Part shown: piece after piece, positions 36,690 through 47,567 of the stretch
Position numbering within the stretch: the stretch's first letter is position 1
Layout of the letters: every line of letters starts with the position of its first letter
DNA from: Selaginella moellendorffii
Lineage: Eukaryota; Streptophyta; Lycopodiopsida; Selaginellales; Selaginellaceae
DNA: 64,000 nucleotides
Assembly: GCF_000143415.4 (NCBI RefSeq)
Contig: NW_003314304.1
Location: 313,418-377,417 of the forward strand
Reading direction: 5' to 3'
Notes under the pieces: model-generated
The model's database searches: none
What the model was told of the DNA's origin: nothing
Seen by the model: only the letters and a program-made list of their open reading frames with translations
Made by a program: the position numbers and the translations under genes

Positions 36690-37030
36690 CAACTTCAACC
36701 AAGGTAAGGCTTAGCATCCATTAAGTACTTACTAGGTCCAGGCAATATCACATGGAGCGCTATTGTGGACAAAGATGATCAGTTGTTTGTTTCGTTCTTG
36801 TGTCAAAAGCAAGAGGCCCATCCTGTGAAGTTCTTTTCAATTTCGCACATAGAGGTGGTAACCTGTTTGTAATTCTGGCGTCCCGCTACAATGAATCTTA
36901 GTAGCGAGTGGATTTTCCCAATCTGACTGTCAAGACTTAAGAGCAGTTCCCCAAGGTATTTTCTCCCAGCAGCAATCTAGAGTGATACTAGGCCCAGGAA
37001 TCTGAGCGGTCCATAGGCAAGTCCAAGCCT
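36690..37030 (-). mobile_element. possible retroelement-derived coding remnant (minus)
   Basis: One minus-strand frame is nearly open over about 300 bases (from LAYGPLRFLGL through GRKYLGELLLSLDSQIG and HSLLRFIVAGRQNYKQV), interrupted by a TAG. The pattern of hydrophobic and GL-rich words recalls the region downstream of reverse transcriptase in plant and oomycete retroelements, but I cannot assign it firmly. Listed as a weak call. Confidence 0.3.
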
Positions 37031-37459
37031 GTCCCATTCAAGTCAGAGCATTTGAAGTGTAACCTAACTGTAACCTGGTTTGAGCTGCAGGAAGTGCTAT
37101 GATCCTAAAATGCGAACGTGAATATCATCAATGAACTGCATCCACATCCACGTTCATACGATGTTTGGCCTTCTATTGGGGCGAATGTTTCTATGGGCGA
37201 CCAAAGCAATGATGATAGATTTTTGTGTTTAATATTTTGAATACGAAGTTTAACAATGATTTATATTAAACAGGAGGGTTTGCAATGGTTGCTGAAGCAT
37301 GGGATGATGACTATGTGAAAATGATAACATGGTTTATGTATCTCAAAGAGTTCAATTGTGTTCATCATGATATCTGTAATATAAAAGGAGATTAACAGAT
37401 TTGCATGAAGACTTAGAAGCTCGAAGCAAGGGAGGGCAGGTAGCAACTTTGGATCTAGT

Positions 37460-37880
37460 GTGCCTTTGATTAAATTTGGATGCTTGAAGATAGAACAATT
37501 GTTTAAGAGAGAGCTCAAGGGAGATTTACTATGGCTTTCTAGGGGATGCCAACACTTGGTGAATGCAAATGCAAAACAAGTATATATGGGAGAAAGTCAA
37601 GAACAAGTTTTTGTGAGTTTACTTTACAATATGATGAGAAGAGGGAAGCTGGGTAGTTACAGTATTTTGATGTCTCAATTCACGGATTGGCCTGAAAAAA
37701 TTGTAAATTATCAGTGGAGAGAAGAAAACCTACCTTAAAATCTAAGGCACATGAGAAAGGGATAAGAAGAAACCTTGTGTAAACAAAAGAAGGGTGGTAG
37801 TGATATATAACATATGTTTTGGTTGTGGTGATACAAATCACAAAGTGCATGATTGTCCTTTTGATGCAAAAAGTTGATAC
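37460..37880 (+). mobile_element. LTR-retrotransposon gag remnant with CCHC zinc knuckle (plus)
   Basis: Two neighbouring plus-strand frames lie here. The first (37460-37738) is a 92-codon open stretch without ATG, with gag-like composition. The second (about 37796-37878) contains the sequence CFGCGDTNHKVHDC, a perfect C-x2-C-x4-H-x4-C zinc knuckle typical of retroviral-type nucleocapsid, ending in a stop. No protease, integrase or LTRs were seen nearby, so it is a truncated, dead element. Confidence 0.55.
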
Positions 37881-38246
37881 TGATTCTAAGAGTGTTTGGT
37901 TAATGGACATGTCAAACATGTAAAAAGTAGTTTGCTATTGCAAAGGTCTCACCCCTAGAATGGTTTATGTCCAATTGCAACATTTTTTCAGGCTCTATTC
38001 AATCTTTTAGTTCAAAGTAAAACCCTTTCCTTGTTTAGTTTGTGCTTGCTTCTTTTCTTTTTTTTGTCTTTTTTGCCATCTTTTGTTTTGTATTGGTAGG
38101 GTGCTTGGTCCTGAGTAACTGTTCACCTGATAAGCTGGAAAAAATTCTGGAGACGAGCTATCCACCATCTGCATGGACATTTTTGTGGCTGGGTCCAAGA
38201 CTGTGTTCAATGTGTTCCTGTCCAAATGATGGTGATACCAATCGAG

Positions 38247-38900
38247 CTAACAACTTCTCTTGCCTTTGTTGATGGTAGTGAGAATAGTGGCCATTATCCT
38301 TGTGATGTCTTGCATGCAGGTTTCCAATGATGATGTCGATTTCTGCTGCACTGAAAATGCAAAGGTAGAGGAAGATGATCCCATCTCAATCAAGTACTTC
38401 TGCCCCTGAGTTTCCTCCAATATTGCAGCCTCCACCATCGTACTTCCTTGCGACGTACTTTCCGAGCCAGATCAGGATGCAACTGTAATTGCATCAACAC
38501 CCTTATCCTTGCATTTTCAGATATACGTCTAGAACCGCTGGTTGAATTGCCTAAGAAACTCTTGGGGTTGTTGGCGGATGAGATCAAGGTCCTCTGCTAT
38601 CACATGATCTTTGCTCTCTAGTATCTCAAAAGAGTGAGGAAAAGCTTTGTGAAAGGACTGCCTGGTGAGTTGCCACAAGAGAGCCTAACCAGAAAGTGAC
38701 AAACAGAAATATGCCATCTGTGAGTCCTTAGGAATCGCCATCGCTGCTAGAAAGGATTTTACACTTTCCACATGCACCAAGTCTCCTCTGAATGTTGGGA
38801 GGATTGCTACTATGTGCGCATCAAGAGCATTCCGTTGTCTTGGGGCCGGCATCGCTCTTGTCTTTCGTTTCCTTGCAAGCGGCAAAGAGCAAATTTCTTG
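38247..38900 (-). mobile_element. degenerate retrotransposon gag remnant (minus)
   Basis: On the minus strand one frame reads FRGDLVHVESVKSFLAAMAI, then KDSQMAYFCLSLSG, a stop, LLWQLTRQSFHKAFPHSFEIL and PQEFLRQFNQRF, and runs on with stops into a Ser-rich segment. The order and spacing match a Gypsy/Copia-type gag capsid region (helix ending in SG.A..W followed by F...F..F). In-frame stops show decay. It lies opposite in strand to the zinc-knuckle remnant, so more than one insertion or an inversion is involved. Confidence 0.45.
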
Positions 38901-40023
38901 AAACTGTCTGTTAGAGATATGGTCGGTTTTGGAGCGAGTTGACGCCAGTACAGGAAATCACGCCCTCCCCCTCAGCGTCCCAGGGCAGTTCATGAAGTCC
39001 TGTACGCATGCAAGTGCATGCAAGCTCTGATCTATCTTTCAGCCTGGGCAATACTAGTCTCTCTCTCTCTCCTTTTATTCCCGTACGGTCTTACTCCGTA
39101 CGTCCTTTATCACAACTCTATCTGCATCGTAGAAACTCACAACTGTAAATACCTCAAACCTAGAGAGTGGCTTGAATGGATTGCAATTTAATTGTGCTTT
39201 TCTGCCTCTTCTGCTCAACTCCATTTTGTTCCTCTTTCCTACACTCTAGTGGAAGAGAAAGACTTTCATCACCCTTAAAAAGTTTCATGACCAATCCTCC
39301 TTTTTAGCACGCAAATTTGAGAAGCGAAGTCAAAAGCTTGCCACCGCTCTTGCTCAGATGTTTGCGAGGTGTGAGTGATCACTGCCCAGTGCCGATGCTG
39401 TCTTTTGGAAAATCCCTCCGCTCCACAAGGACGTCCGCTTTCTCGTCGACCTCAGCGCTGTCAAGTGTCCGATCTCTGGAACAAGTTTCGATCCGATTCT
39501 TGTGACCATTATCTTGGCTTCTTCCAAGTGACTCTGTCTAGAAGATCGACTGGTGCAGGTTGCTTGGAGCTCTGCTCATTCAATGGAAGATAACGATGGC
39601 TCCCTGCCATTCTTCAAGTCCAAGGCGATCTGGACAAGCGATCAAACTTCGGGAGGCCTCAAAACAGCCCAAGAGCGTCGTGGAGTTTTCAGTCCGCCCT
39701 GTGAACGTCGAGGCATGTCGAGTTTCTTGCCTTCTATGTCCATACTTCCAGCGCCAGAGCTCGAAATCTTCCTTACAAGCCGAAACATCGCCGATCCATC
39801 ATACCTCGACACCCTTATAATCGTTGATAAGCGAGAAGAAAAAGTTTTTGTTACCTGTATGAACAGTAGCAGTAGCCTTCTTTATGTCACCAAATCCTTG
39901 GCTGAATATTCCTCTTTGTCTTCCAATGACGTTTCATTATCTTGACAAAGGTTTTGGCGACGTCAAGTTTGACAGTCTTCCTGCTACAGTTCAGAGTAGA
40001 GTAATGGAACGCGGATTCTAGAA
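38901..40023. other. intergenic region upstream of the RLK cluster
   Basis: This stretch holds a short CT tract near 39058-39073 and a plus-strand open frame at 39553-39945 that I do not recognise; its composition is not convincing as a gene. The proximal part should be the promoter of RLK1. Confidence 0.4.
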
Positions 40024-43000
40024 ATGATAGGCACTCACCTCTTCCTTCTTCCTCATCCATTCTCACTCTTTCCCATGGCAAGAGCTTTGATGTTTGTCGC
40101 CTTACAGTGGATGTTCCTGGATTCGCTTCTGGCAGCGTCTACAGCGGAGATCTCGGCTATCAGAGACATTGCCTCCGCCCTAGGAGTGCCGGCCACGGTC
40201 TGGAACACGAGCACGGATCCCTGCAGTGGAAGATGGAGGGGAATCAGCTGCTGCAACGCACAACGACTGAACTCTACCTGCTGTTCCTCCATCTACAATC
40301 CGTTTCCGCCTGTAAGCACCCCTTGTCCAGACTCCTCCTCCGCAAACTCGTCCACCATCGTCGGAGTGTCTCTCGACTCCAATTTCATCATGCGAGTGTT
40401 GAGTGGTTCTCTCCCCGATTCCGTCTGTAATTTGACGTCATTGGTTACTCTGGATCTCAACAACAACAACTTACAAGGCCCGATTCCTCGCTGCATCGGA
40501 ATCCGGCTGACACGGCTCAAGAGGCTCGGGATGGCTGGAGGTGCAGGGAACCTCGGAACCATTCCGGAGGAGCTCGGGAGCTTGAGCAGCTTGGAGCAGC
40601 TTTATCTGGATAACACCAACTTGACAGGGCCAATCCCAAGCTCTTTCGGAGGTATGACAAGCCTCCAGCAGCTGGATATTAGATACAATAGATTATCAGG
40701 AAGGATTCCATTGGAGCTGGGAAGGTTGACTAACCTCGTGGAGCTGGGAATTCAAGTGAACAGCTTGGAAGGTGGCATCGAGGCCGTGGCCAGCTTGACA
40801 CGCCTCGAGATTTTGACAGCCTTTAACAACCATTTTTCCGGGAACTTGAGCCTGTCCATCTTCCGGAACCTGTCCAGCCTCAGGGTGTTGAATCTCAAGT
40901 TAAACAACTTCACGGGTGGCATACCTGAGCTCGATGAAAGATTTGTCAATCTAACTCATCTCGACTTGAGCTTCAACCAGCTCTCCCGCGGCATTCCAGG
41001 CTCCCTGGTTAGACTCCCTTCTCTCACACATCTCTTCCTCGGCCACAACAATCTTTCGGGAGCCATTCCTTCTTCACCTCCGCCGGCTCTCCAGGTTCTG
41101 GATGTCTCCCACAATTCTCTCAGTGGCTCCTTGCCGAATCTACCACAGCAGCTGCAAGTCGACTTCTCCTTCAATTCCCTGAACTCGGTCTCTTCTTCAG
41201 CTGGTGGAAACGGGCAAGGATACTTCAACTGCATCGCTCCCGGACTATCATGCAACCGGTCACTGCCTGGAAGATCCACTTCATTCGCGGTTCGCGTAGG
41301 TAGCTCCCAGAACTTGACGAACAGGGACGGTACTCTCTTTCGCAGTGACGGTTTTGCACGAAACTCCACAGGTCTCCACTACTTGGAAGCTGACAGAAAC
41401 TGGGCGCTGGAACTCTCGAGTGAATTCAGCAGCACGGTGACAGTCCCAGCAACGATCAGTGGAGTACCTCCCGAGGACGATCCCTCTCTTTATCAAACCA
41501 TGAGGTGGTCATCTTCCTATCTTGCCTACCATGGTGGCAACCTGGCTCCTGGAACTTACAGCGTCTCACTGTACTTTTGCGAGACTGTCTTCACCAACGC
41601 GAGCTATCGAGCCATGGACGTCGTGGTTCAAGGTGAAGTGATCGCTAGGCAGCTCGACGTTGTGAGAGAAGTTGGACCCCGGACAGCGTACAAGATCACC
41701 AGGAACGCCACGGTCACTGATGGAAGCTTGTCCATCGAGTTCATCTTCACCGGGCCCGACCGCTACATCAATCCAAACATCTTCCGACTCGCGCCACAAT
41801 CTGGAGCAATGGTGTCTGCTATCTCGGTAAGATCCTTCGATCACGTAGACTCTCTGGGCAGTAATTCCTCGAGAACCTGGAAGGTAGCAGTAGCAGCGTC
41901 AGTCTCCGCAGCAGCTGCTGCCATCGCAGTTATCATCATCGTCGCCATCTTCTTTTGCAAGAGATCCAGGAAGAACTTTCGGGCAAAGAGTTTTTCTATC
42001 TACAGTGACACCGTTGGGATCAAAGTCTACAGCTACAAGGAACTCTACGAGGCAACCGATGGATTCAATCCAACGAAGAAGCTCGGGCAAGGAGGATTCG
42101 GCAGCGTCTACGTGGGGAACTTGCAAGACCAAACTCTCGTGGCAGTCAAGCAACTCCTCCATCAAACCCAGCAAGGCCGGGAGGCTTTCCGGAAAGAAAT
42201 CCGGATTCTAAGCAGCGTCCAGCACAGGAATCTCGTGGCAGTGAGAGGATACTGCCTCGAGGCCGAGCATCCAATGCTGGTATGCGACTACATGCGCAAT
42301 GGAAGCCTAGACCAGTTCCTACACGGGAGCAGGGGATTTCTCACCTGGAATCAGCGCCGGAAGATCGCGATCGACACCGCATTTGGCCTGGCGTACCTCC
42401 ACGATGAATCCAAGCACCGGATCATCCACTGCGACCTCAAACCGCCAAACATCCTCCTGGACGACGATATGATGCCGCGCATCGCGGATTTCGGCATGGC
42501 GAGGCTGTACGAGGAGGGGAAATCGCACGTCACGGCCACAAAAATGGGAGGGACGATCGGCTACCTCGCCCCAGGTAAGAAGAAAGAACTGATTTGTAGG
42601 ATTCTTGAGCTAGGGTTTATTGATAATTCTTCTCTCGCAGAGTACGCGATGCACTACCAGCTCTCCGACAAGGCGGATGTCTACAGCTATGGCGTGGTGC
42701 TGCTGGAGATTATCAGCGGCCGGCGGGCGATCGATAGCGCGGCGCCTCGCGAGGAGGTGGTTTTGGTGGATTTTGCGCAGAGCTTGGCGTCGATCTCGAC
42801 GCTGGAGCTTGTGACGCTGCTGGATAAGAAGCTGGAGGGGGAGGGAGGGGAGATTAGCGTGGCAGAGGTTGTAGATATGGCTAGGGTCGCTGTGCTGTGC
42901 ACGCTCGAGAATCCATCGCTGCGGCCGAGAATGCGGGCCGTGTGGCTCATGCTCAAGGGCACGATGGAGATTCCAGACATTCCCGCGATGCTGGACACCA

Positions 43001-43092
43001 GGTATAATGCCGTCAGGGCGCTCATGAGTGCTTACGAGCGATCGCAAGCAACGAGTGATTGCGCTGAGGCTGTTCTTCTCAGCCCGCGATAG
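40024..43092 (+). CDS. LRR-malectin receptor-like kinase 1 (non-RD, LRR-VIII-like)
   Basis: A single-pass plasma-membrane receptor kinase. Exons 40024-42574 and 42641-43092 give about 1,000 aa; starting at the ATG 40075 (MARALMF) gives a cleaner signal peptide and 983 aa. A Cys-paired LRR N-cap with WNTSTDPC...W is followed by roughly ten leucine-rich repeats, then a malectin-type domain (YQTMRWSSSYLAYHG...PGTYSVSLYFCE), a membrane helix (AAAAAIAVIIIVAIFF) and a kinase domain. The kinase has GQGGFGSV, VAVKQ, HCDLKPPN, DFG and APE. The HRD arginine is Cys, so it is a non-RD kinase, as in many pattern-recognition receptors. The single intron splits the APE codon (CCAG|GTAAGA); it is 66 nt long with no stop in frame. 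Confidence 0.93.
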   Translation: MIGTHLFLLPHPFSLFPMARALMFVALQWMFLDSLLAASTAEISAIRDIASALGVPATVWNTSTDPCSGRWRGISCCNAQRLNSTCCSSIYNPFPPVSTPCPDSSSANSSTIVGVSLDSNFIMRVLSGSLPDSVCNLTSLVTLDLNNNNLQGPIPRCIGIRLTRLKRLGMAGGAGNLGTIPEELGSLSSLEQLYLDNTNLTGPIPSSFGGMTSLQQLDIRYNRLSGRIPLELGRLTNLVELGIQVNSLEGGIEAVASLTRLEILTAFNNHFSGNLSLSIFRNLSSLRVLNLKLNNFTGGIPELDERFVNLTHLDLSFNQLSRGIPGSLVRLPSLTHLFLGHNNLSGAIPSSPPPALQVLDVSHNSLSGSLPNLPQQLQVDFSFNSLNSVSSSAGGNGQGYFNCIAPGLSCNRSLPGRSTSFAVRVGSSQNLTNRDGTLFRSDGFARNSTGLHYLEADRNWALELSSEFSSTVTVPATISGVPPEDDPSLYQTMRWSSSYLAYHGGNLAPGTYSVSLYFCETVFTNASYRAMDVVVQGEVIARQLDVVREVGPRTAYKITRNATVTDGSLSIEFIFTGPDRYINPNIFRLAPQSGAMVSAISVRSFDHVDSLGSNSSRTWKVAVAASVSAAAAAIAVIIIVAIFFCKRSRKNFRAKSFSIYSDTVGIKVYSYKELYEATDGFNPTKKLGQGGFGSVYVGNLQDQTLVAVKQLLHQTQQGREAFRKEIRILSSVQHRNLVAVRGYCLEAEHPMLVCDYMRNGSLDQFLHGSRGFLTWNQRRKIAIDTAFGLAYLHDESKHRIIHCDLKPPNILLDDDMMPRIADFGMARLYEEGKSHVTATKMGGTIGYLAPGKKKELICRILELGFIDNSSLAEYAMHYQLSDKADVYSYGVVLLEIISGRRAIDSAAPREEVVLVDFAQSLASISTLELVTLLDKKLEGEGGEISVAEVVDMARVAVLCTLENPSLRPRMRAVWLMLKGTMEIPDIPAMLDTRYNAVRALMSAYERSQATSDCAEAVLLSPR
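42575..42640 (+). other. 66-nt stop-free intron in the RLK1 kinase domain
   Basis: The donor is CCAG|GTAAGA and the acceptor is TCTCGCAG|AGTACG. Length is divisible by three and no stop is in frame, so unspliced RNA would insert 22 residues between P and E of the APE motif. In the two paralogs the intron at the same site contains an in-frame TGA. Confidence 0.85.
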
Positions 43093-46000
43093 AAGTGGTA
43101 TGGATCAAACAGGAGTTCTCACTTACCTTGTTCAGTCTTGAGAAGCGATTTGATTGATAGTTTTTGACACAATGAAACCAGAAGTTTCGCAAGCTACTGG
43201 ATGTGAACGATCAGAAGAAGTTTCCAAGCATGACAAGCTATCAACGCTGCCGAAAAGTTGCAGAAGGTATGAACTAGTTCTACTTAGTGTAGTTGGGACC
43301 ATCGATTTACTCGACTCTCTTTCAGGAGTTTCCGTGCAACGACGCTGTGGGACTCCGCCGCAACAGAAGGACATATAGAAAATGGATAAGTTGTCTCAAA
43401 GGGACCTGAAAAGGCACTCTTTTTGAGCACAGCAGCCGAATAGAAGTCAATCCCGGCGAGCTCTTCCATTTTCTACTGGTATTCGGAACAGGAACCAGCC
43501 AGCAACCTGTGCGCTGTATCAGCCAACCAGGATAAGCAGTGTTTGATTTGCGAGTCAAGAAATACAGGTGAGTGCTTGGAGTTCTACTCAATCACGTTAA
43601 TTGATTCGTCTTTCAGGTGGAAATCCGAGTAAGCGAGCAACGAACGTCACAGGGGCCTTTGCTGACGTACCGCAAAAATTAACAGTAGCAGCAGAGATGA
43701 GCGTAAAAAGGAGGATCAACTTAGCAGAAGAAGATGGATGTAATCAGCGATGTGGGGAAGCGTATCATGGACGATTGTGTCCATTTGGTTTCTTCGAATC
43801 ACAGACGCGGCAAGTGTTTTGGAGACTACAAGCTTGATTGCAGCAGCTTCAGTGCTGGGCATTGCTCCAGGGACATGGAACTTCTCCACGGATCCGTGTG
43901 TAGGGGGATGGACAGGTGTAGGCTGCTGCAGGAACAACTCACGGGCTCTGTGCTGCGCATTCCCGCAAATCTATCCAGCGACACCACCGCTGACACCGTG
44001 CGAGCGGACAGCAGACGCTCAAGTCTCGGCTTTGATCCTCCGGTCTGATCTCTTCGGCAACCAGCTCCTCAACGGAACACTTCCGGAAGCTCTGTGCAAC
44101 CTTACGTCTCTGAGGATTCTGGACCTGGGCTTCCAACGTCTGCGTGGACAAGTTCCAGGATGCATTGGCAGCAGATTGAGCAGCCTGCAAATCCTCCGTA
44201 TGGGTGAGAACAGATTCAGTGGCAGCATTCCCGAAGAGCTAGGCGAATTGAGAAGTCTTCAGCAGCTTTTTTTGGATACAACAAATATCTCGGGTCCCAT
44301 TCCTGCGTCTCTGGGAAGGCTGAGCAACCTCACCAGTCTCAACCTCTGGAACAATGCGCTTGAAGGTGATCTTCCCGAGGAGATCGGCCAGCTGAGTAAC
44401 TTAGTCGCGCTCTCGCTTCAGGGAAACAGGCTTACTGGACGTATTCCTGACAGCTATGGCAACCTTGCCAACTTGCGAACCTTGAGGCTTTTCAACAATG
44501 AGCTCTCTGGAGGTATCAGCTCGTCGGTCTTCCAAGGCATGACTTCTCTCACGTATGTGAGCTTGAGACACAACAGGTTCAGCGGTCCTATCCCGGATTT
44601 TGGCGTCGGGTTCAGCTTGAGCACGGTCGACTTGGGATTCAATGAATTCTCGGGGCCACTGCCGGGTTCTCTTGGAGGTCTTTCTTCCTTGACAAGCTTG
44701 TTCATCGATCACAACAGGCTCAATGGCAGTATTCCGGACAGCTTTGGTTCTTTACCTGCGTTGGCTCAACTGGATATCTCACACAACATGCTCACCGGGT
44801 CCTTACAGTCTCTAGGAGGGAACACTCAGCTCACACAGTTAGATGTTTCCTTCAACTTTTTCAACATCTCTAGCGCTCCAGCATCCGTCCCGCAGCAGCC
44901 AAACCTCAACGCTTACTTCAACTGCGTCCCTTCCGGTTCTTCTGGCACTTGCTCCAGCTCGCCTCCCGGTGGAAGGCCTTTCTTCGCTGTCAATGCCGGT
45001 GGCAATGCTTTAAGCAGCACTACAGGCAGCAGGGTCCAGGTAGCATTCGATTCGGACGCAAATTCAAACAATCAGAGCGTGGGATTTTTCTATGGATCAG
45101 GACCAGGTTTATGGGCTTTAGAAGTTTCGGGCAGTGAAGGTGGTCCACTTGCGTTCGAAGGCTTCATCAATGTGACCGGTGCTGGGGGTACGGAGGAGGG
45201 GCTCTACCGAAGCATGCGTTGGTCTTCCTCTTACATCGCATATCACGGTTATTCTCTAAGACCAGGGAACTATACAGTGATGCTCTACTTTGCCGAGCTT
45301 GTGTTCACGGAGCCGGGATACAGGATCTTCGACGTTGTCCTCCAAGGAAGAGTTGTGTGGGAGAACCTGGACATTGCTAGAGAAGCTGGAGCTCGAGCAG
45401 CGTACGTGATGAGTCGTAACATCACCATTAACAACAGTGGCAGCGTTTCGGTCGAGCTGGTTTACAAGGGTCGAGACAGATTCTCATTAAATCTCGGTCC
45501 CTGGGCAGTGAGAAACCCCGGCCCGATTGTCTCGGCAATCTCAGTCGTTTCAGTCGACTACAGGGGCGAGGGAGGGAACTCGGCATCTTTGAGCTCGGGC
45601 CAGATAGCCGGAACAGCACTTGGAAGTGGAGCAGCCTTGCTCATTCTCGTAGCGTTGCTAGTGTATATATGCAAAGGCAAGCGTGCTGGGGTAGCAGCTT
45701 CGACTACAACGAATGGTCCTACAAACCAGCAAGCCTCTCTCCTGGATGCTGGGGGCATTTTCACATACCAAAAGCTCCATGACGCTACAGGAGGCTTCAG
45801 TGATAAGCTCGGAGAAGGAGGATTTGGAGCTGTGTACAAGGGGACACTCCCAAACGGGACTGTTATCGCTGTGAAACAGCTCGTCAAGCACTCTCAACAG
45901 GTTGAGGAGGATTTCAAGCGAGAAATTTCCATCATCAGCAAAGTCCGCCACCGGAACTTGCTGGCAGTGATTGGCTACTCTCTTGAGTCGGACGTCCCGA

Positions 46001-47567
46001 TGCTCGTCTGCGAGTTTATTCCCAATGGGAGCTTGGATAAGTGGCTATTTCGTCTGCGTGAGAGTGCTTTGAGCTGGGAGGCTAGAAGAGCGATCGCGAT
46101 CGGAGTTTCTTGTGGGCTTGCCTACTTGCATGACGAGTCCAACCTGAGGATCATACACTGCGATGTGAAGCCCGCCAACATCCTTCTCGACGAGGATTTC
46201 AATCCCCGGCTCGCAGACTTTGGACTGGCAAGGCTGTACGACGAGAGGGAGTCTCATGTCACAGCGACGAGATTGAAAGGCACGGCAGGCTATCTAGCAC
46301 CAGGTAAGCTTGAGTTTCTCTTCTCTTTGGATTGTACTTGATTTTTTTCTTTTCATGTTCTCGTAGAATACGCCATGCAACTCCAGCTCTCGGACAAAGT
46401 TGACGTATACAGCTTTGGGGTGGTGTTGCTGGAGCTCTTGAGCGGGAGGCGCGCTGTGGAGCTCTCGGCTCCCTCGGAACAGATCGTTCTTGTGGACTGG
46501 GCTCACAAGGAGGCCGAGATCCCAGCGAACTTGCTGGACATCGTGGACAGGAAGCTCCAGGGGGGCTTTGTGGAGCAGGAGGCCAGGGACATGGCCAGCA
46601 TCGCCATCCTTTGCACGCAACGCTCGCCGGCGCTGCGTCCAAAGATGCAGGCAGTGTGGCTCATGCTCACGGGCGCGGTCAAGGTTCCAGAGTTCTTGGA
46701 GAACTTGACGGCAGTCATCCCTTCTTCTTCCGGAGGATCGACGAGCCAGACCTTGAGTTCTGGGAACTTGTCGGAGACGTCAATCGCGGCATTTAGATCT
46801 TTGCGAGTCTTTGGGAGGGTTGCGAGTCCGGAGAGCTTTTCTTCCTCGAAGGCCGTGACACAGTAGAGGCTACAAGCTAAGGGTTTAGCCCTCGATAGAA
46901 GTCCATGGATCAAGCAGGAAGTGTTATTTCTCACGCCAGTTTCCATGAGAAGCGATTGATTGGATGGTACAATACTCGCTATCAGCTTGCGATCAGAAGA
47001 AGGTTCCAAGCATGGGCAAGCACAAGCTATCAACTCGTCTCTCCTTGCCGAAAATACGGTGTCAATGCAAAAGGTATGAACTCTTGGCGTAGTTATTCCT
47101 GGGGACCATATCTGGTGGACTTTGCAGGAGCTCGCTATGGACTCCGCCGACAGAAGTTGCTCGTCTCGGGATTTCGAAAGGGACAAGGATATCAATGAAA
47201 AGTTTCACACGTTTTGAGCTCAGCAGCCGAGAACGTAGAAGTCAAGTCCGTCAGCCAGCGAGAGCTCTTGCAATTTCTACTGGCACTGAGGAAAGGGACC
47301 GGCCAACAACGTATAGGATAAGCAGCTCTTGTGGGGTCTGATTTGCGAGTCAAGAAACACACAGGTCAGTGAGTCCTATTCTATCACGTTAATTGATTGT
47401 GTTTTCCAGTGTAATTCGAGGACGCCAGCGAAGACCGTCACGCTGGCCCTTGCTGATGTGTATGGAAGACAATGGCAGCGGACAAAAGTACCGTGTAAAG
47501 ATTGAAGCAGAGATAAGCGCAAGATCGGGATCAACTTAGTAGCAGAAGAGATGTTCTGCCAAGAGCG
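43093..47567 (+). repeat. tandem duplication unit covering RLK2 and RLK spacers (period about 3.8 kb)
   Basis: The two spacers (43093-43749 and 46867-47567) share long matching words in the same order: gatcaa.caggaagtgttc/tctcac, ttccaagcatg, gcagccgaa.agaagtcaa, gatttgcgagtcaagaaa and atcacgttaattgatt. With the near-identical genes this shows that the duplicated unit was genomic DNA of about 3.8 kb, not a retroposed cDNA. Coordinates are those of the first unit and its spacers. Confidence 0.85.
43750..46866 (+). CDS. LRR-malectin receptor-like kinase 2 (non-RD)
   Basis: A plasma-membrane receptor kinase of the same family as RLK1. Exons 43750-46303 and 46367-46866 give 1,017 aa. The signal peptide is followed by a Cys-rich LRR N-cap (WNFSTDPCVGGWTGVGCC), about eleven LRRs, a malectin-like domain (YRSMRWSSSYIAYHGYSL, TVMLYFAELVFT), a membrane helix (ALGSGAALLILVALLVYI) and the kinase. 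Kinase motifs are GEGGFGAVYKG, VIAVKQ, HCDVKPAN, ADFGLAR and APE; Cys replaces the HRD Arg (non-RD). The intron splits the APE motif at the same place as in RLK1. RLK3, 3,818 bases further on, is nearly identical along the whole length, including flanking spacer. Confidence 0.94.

Noticed and set aside
39553-39945. 130-codon plus-strand frame upstream of the RLK cluster
   Set aside because: Composition is not protein-like over its length, competing frames are also open, and no family is recognised.
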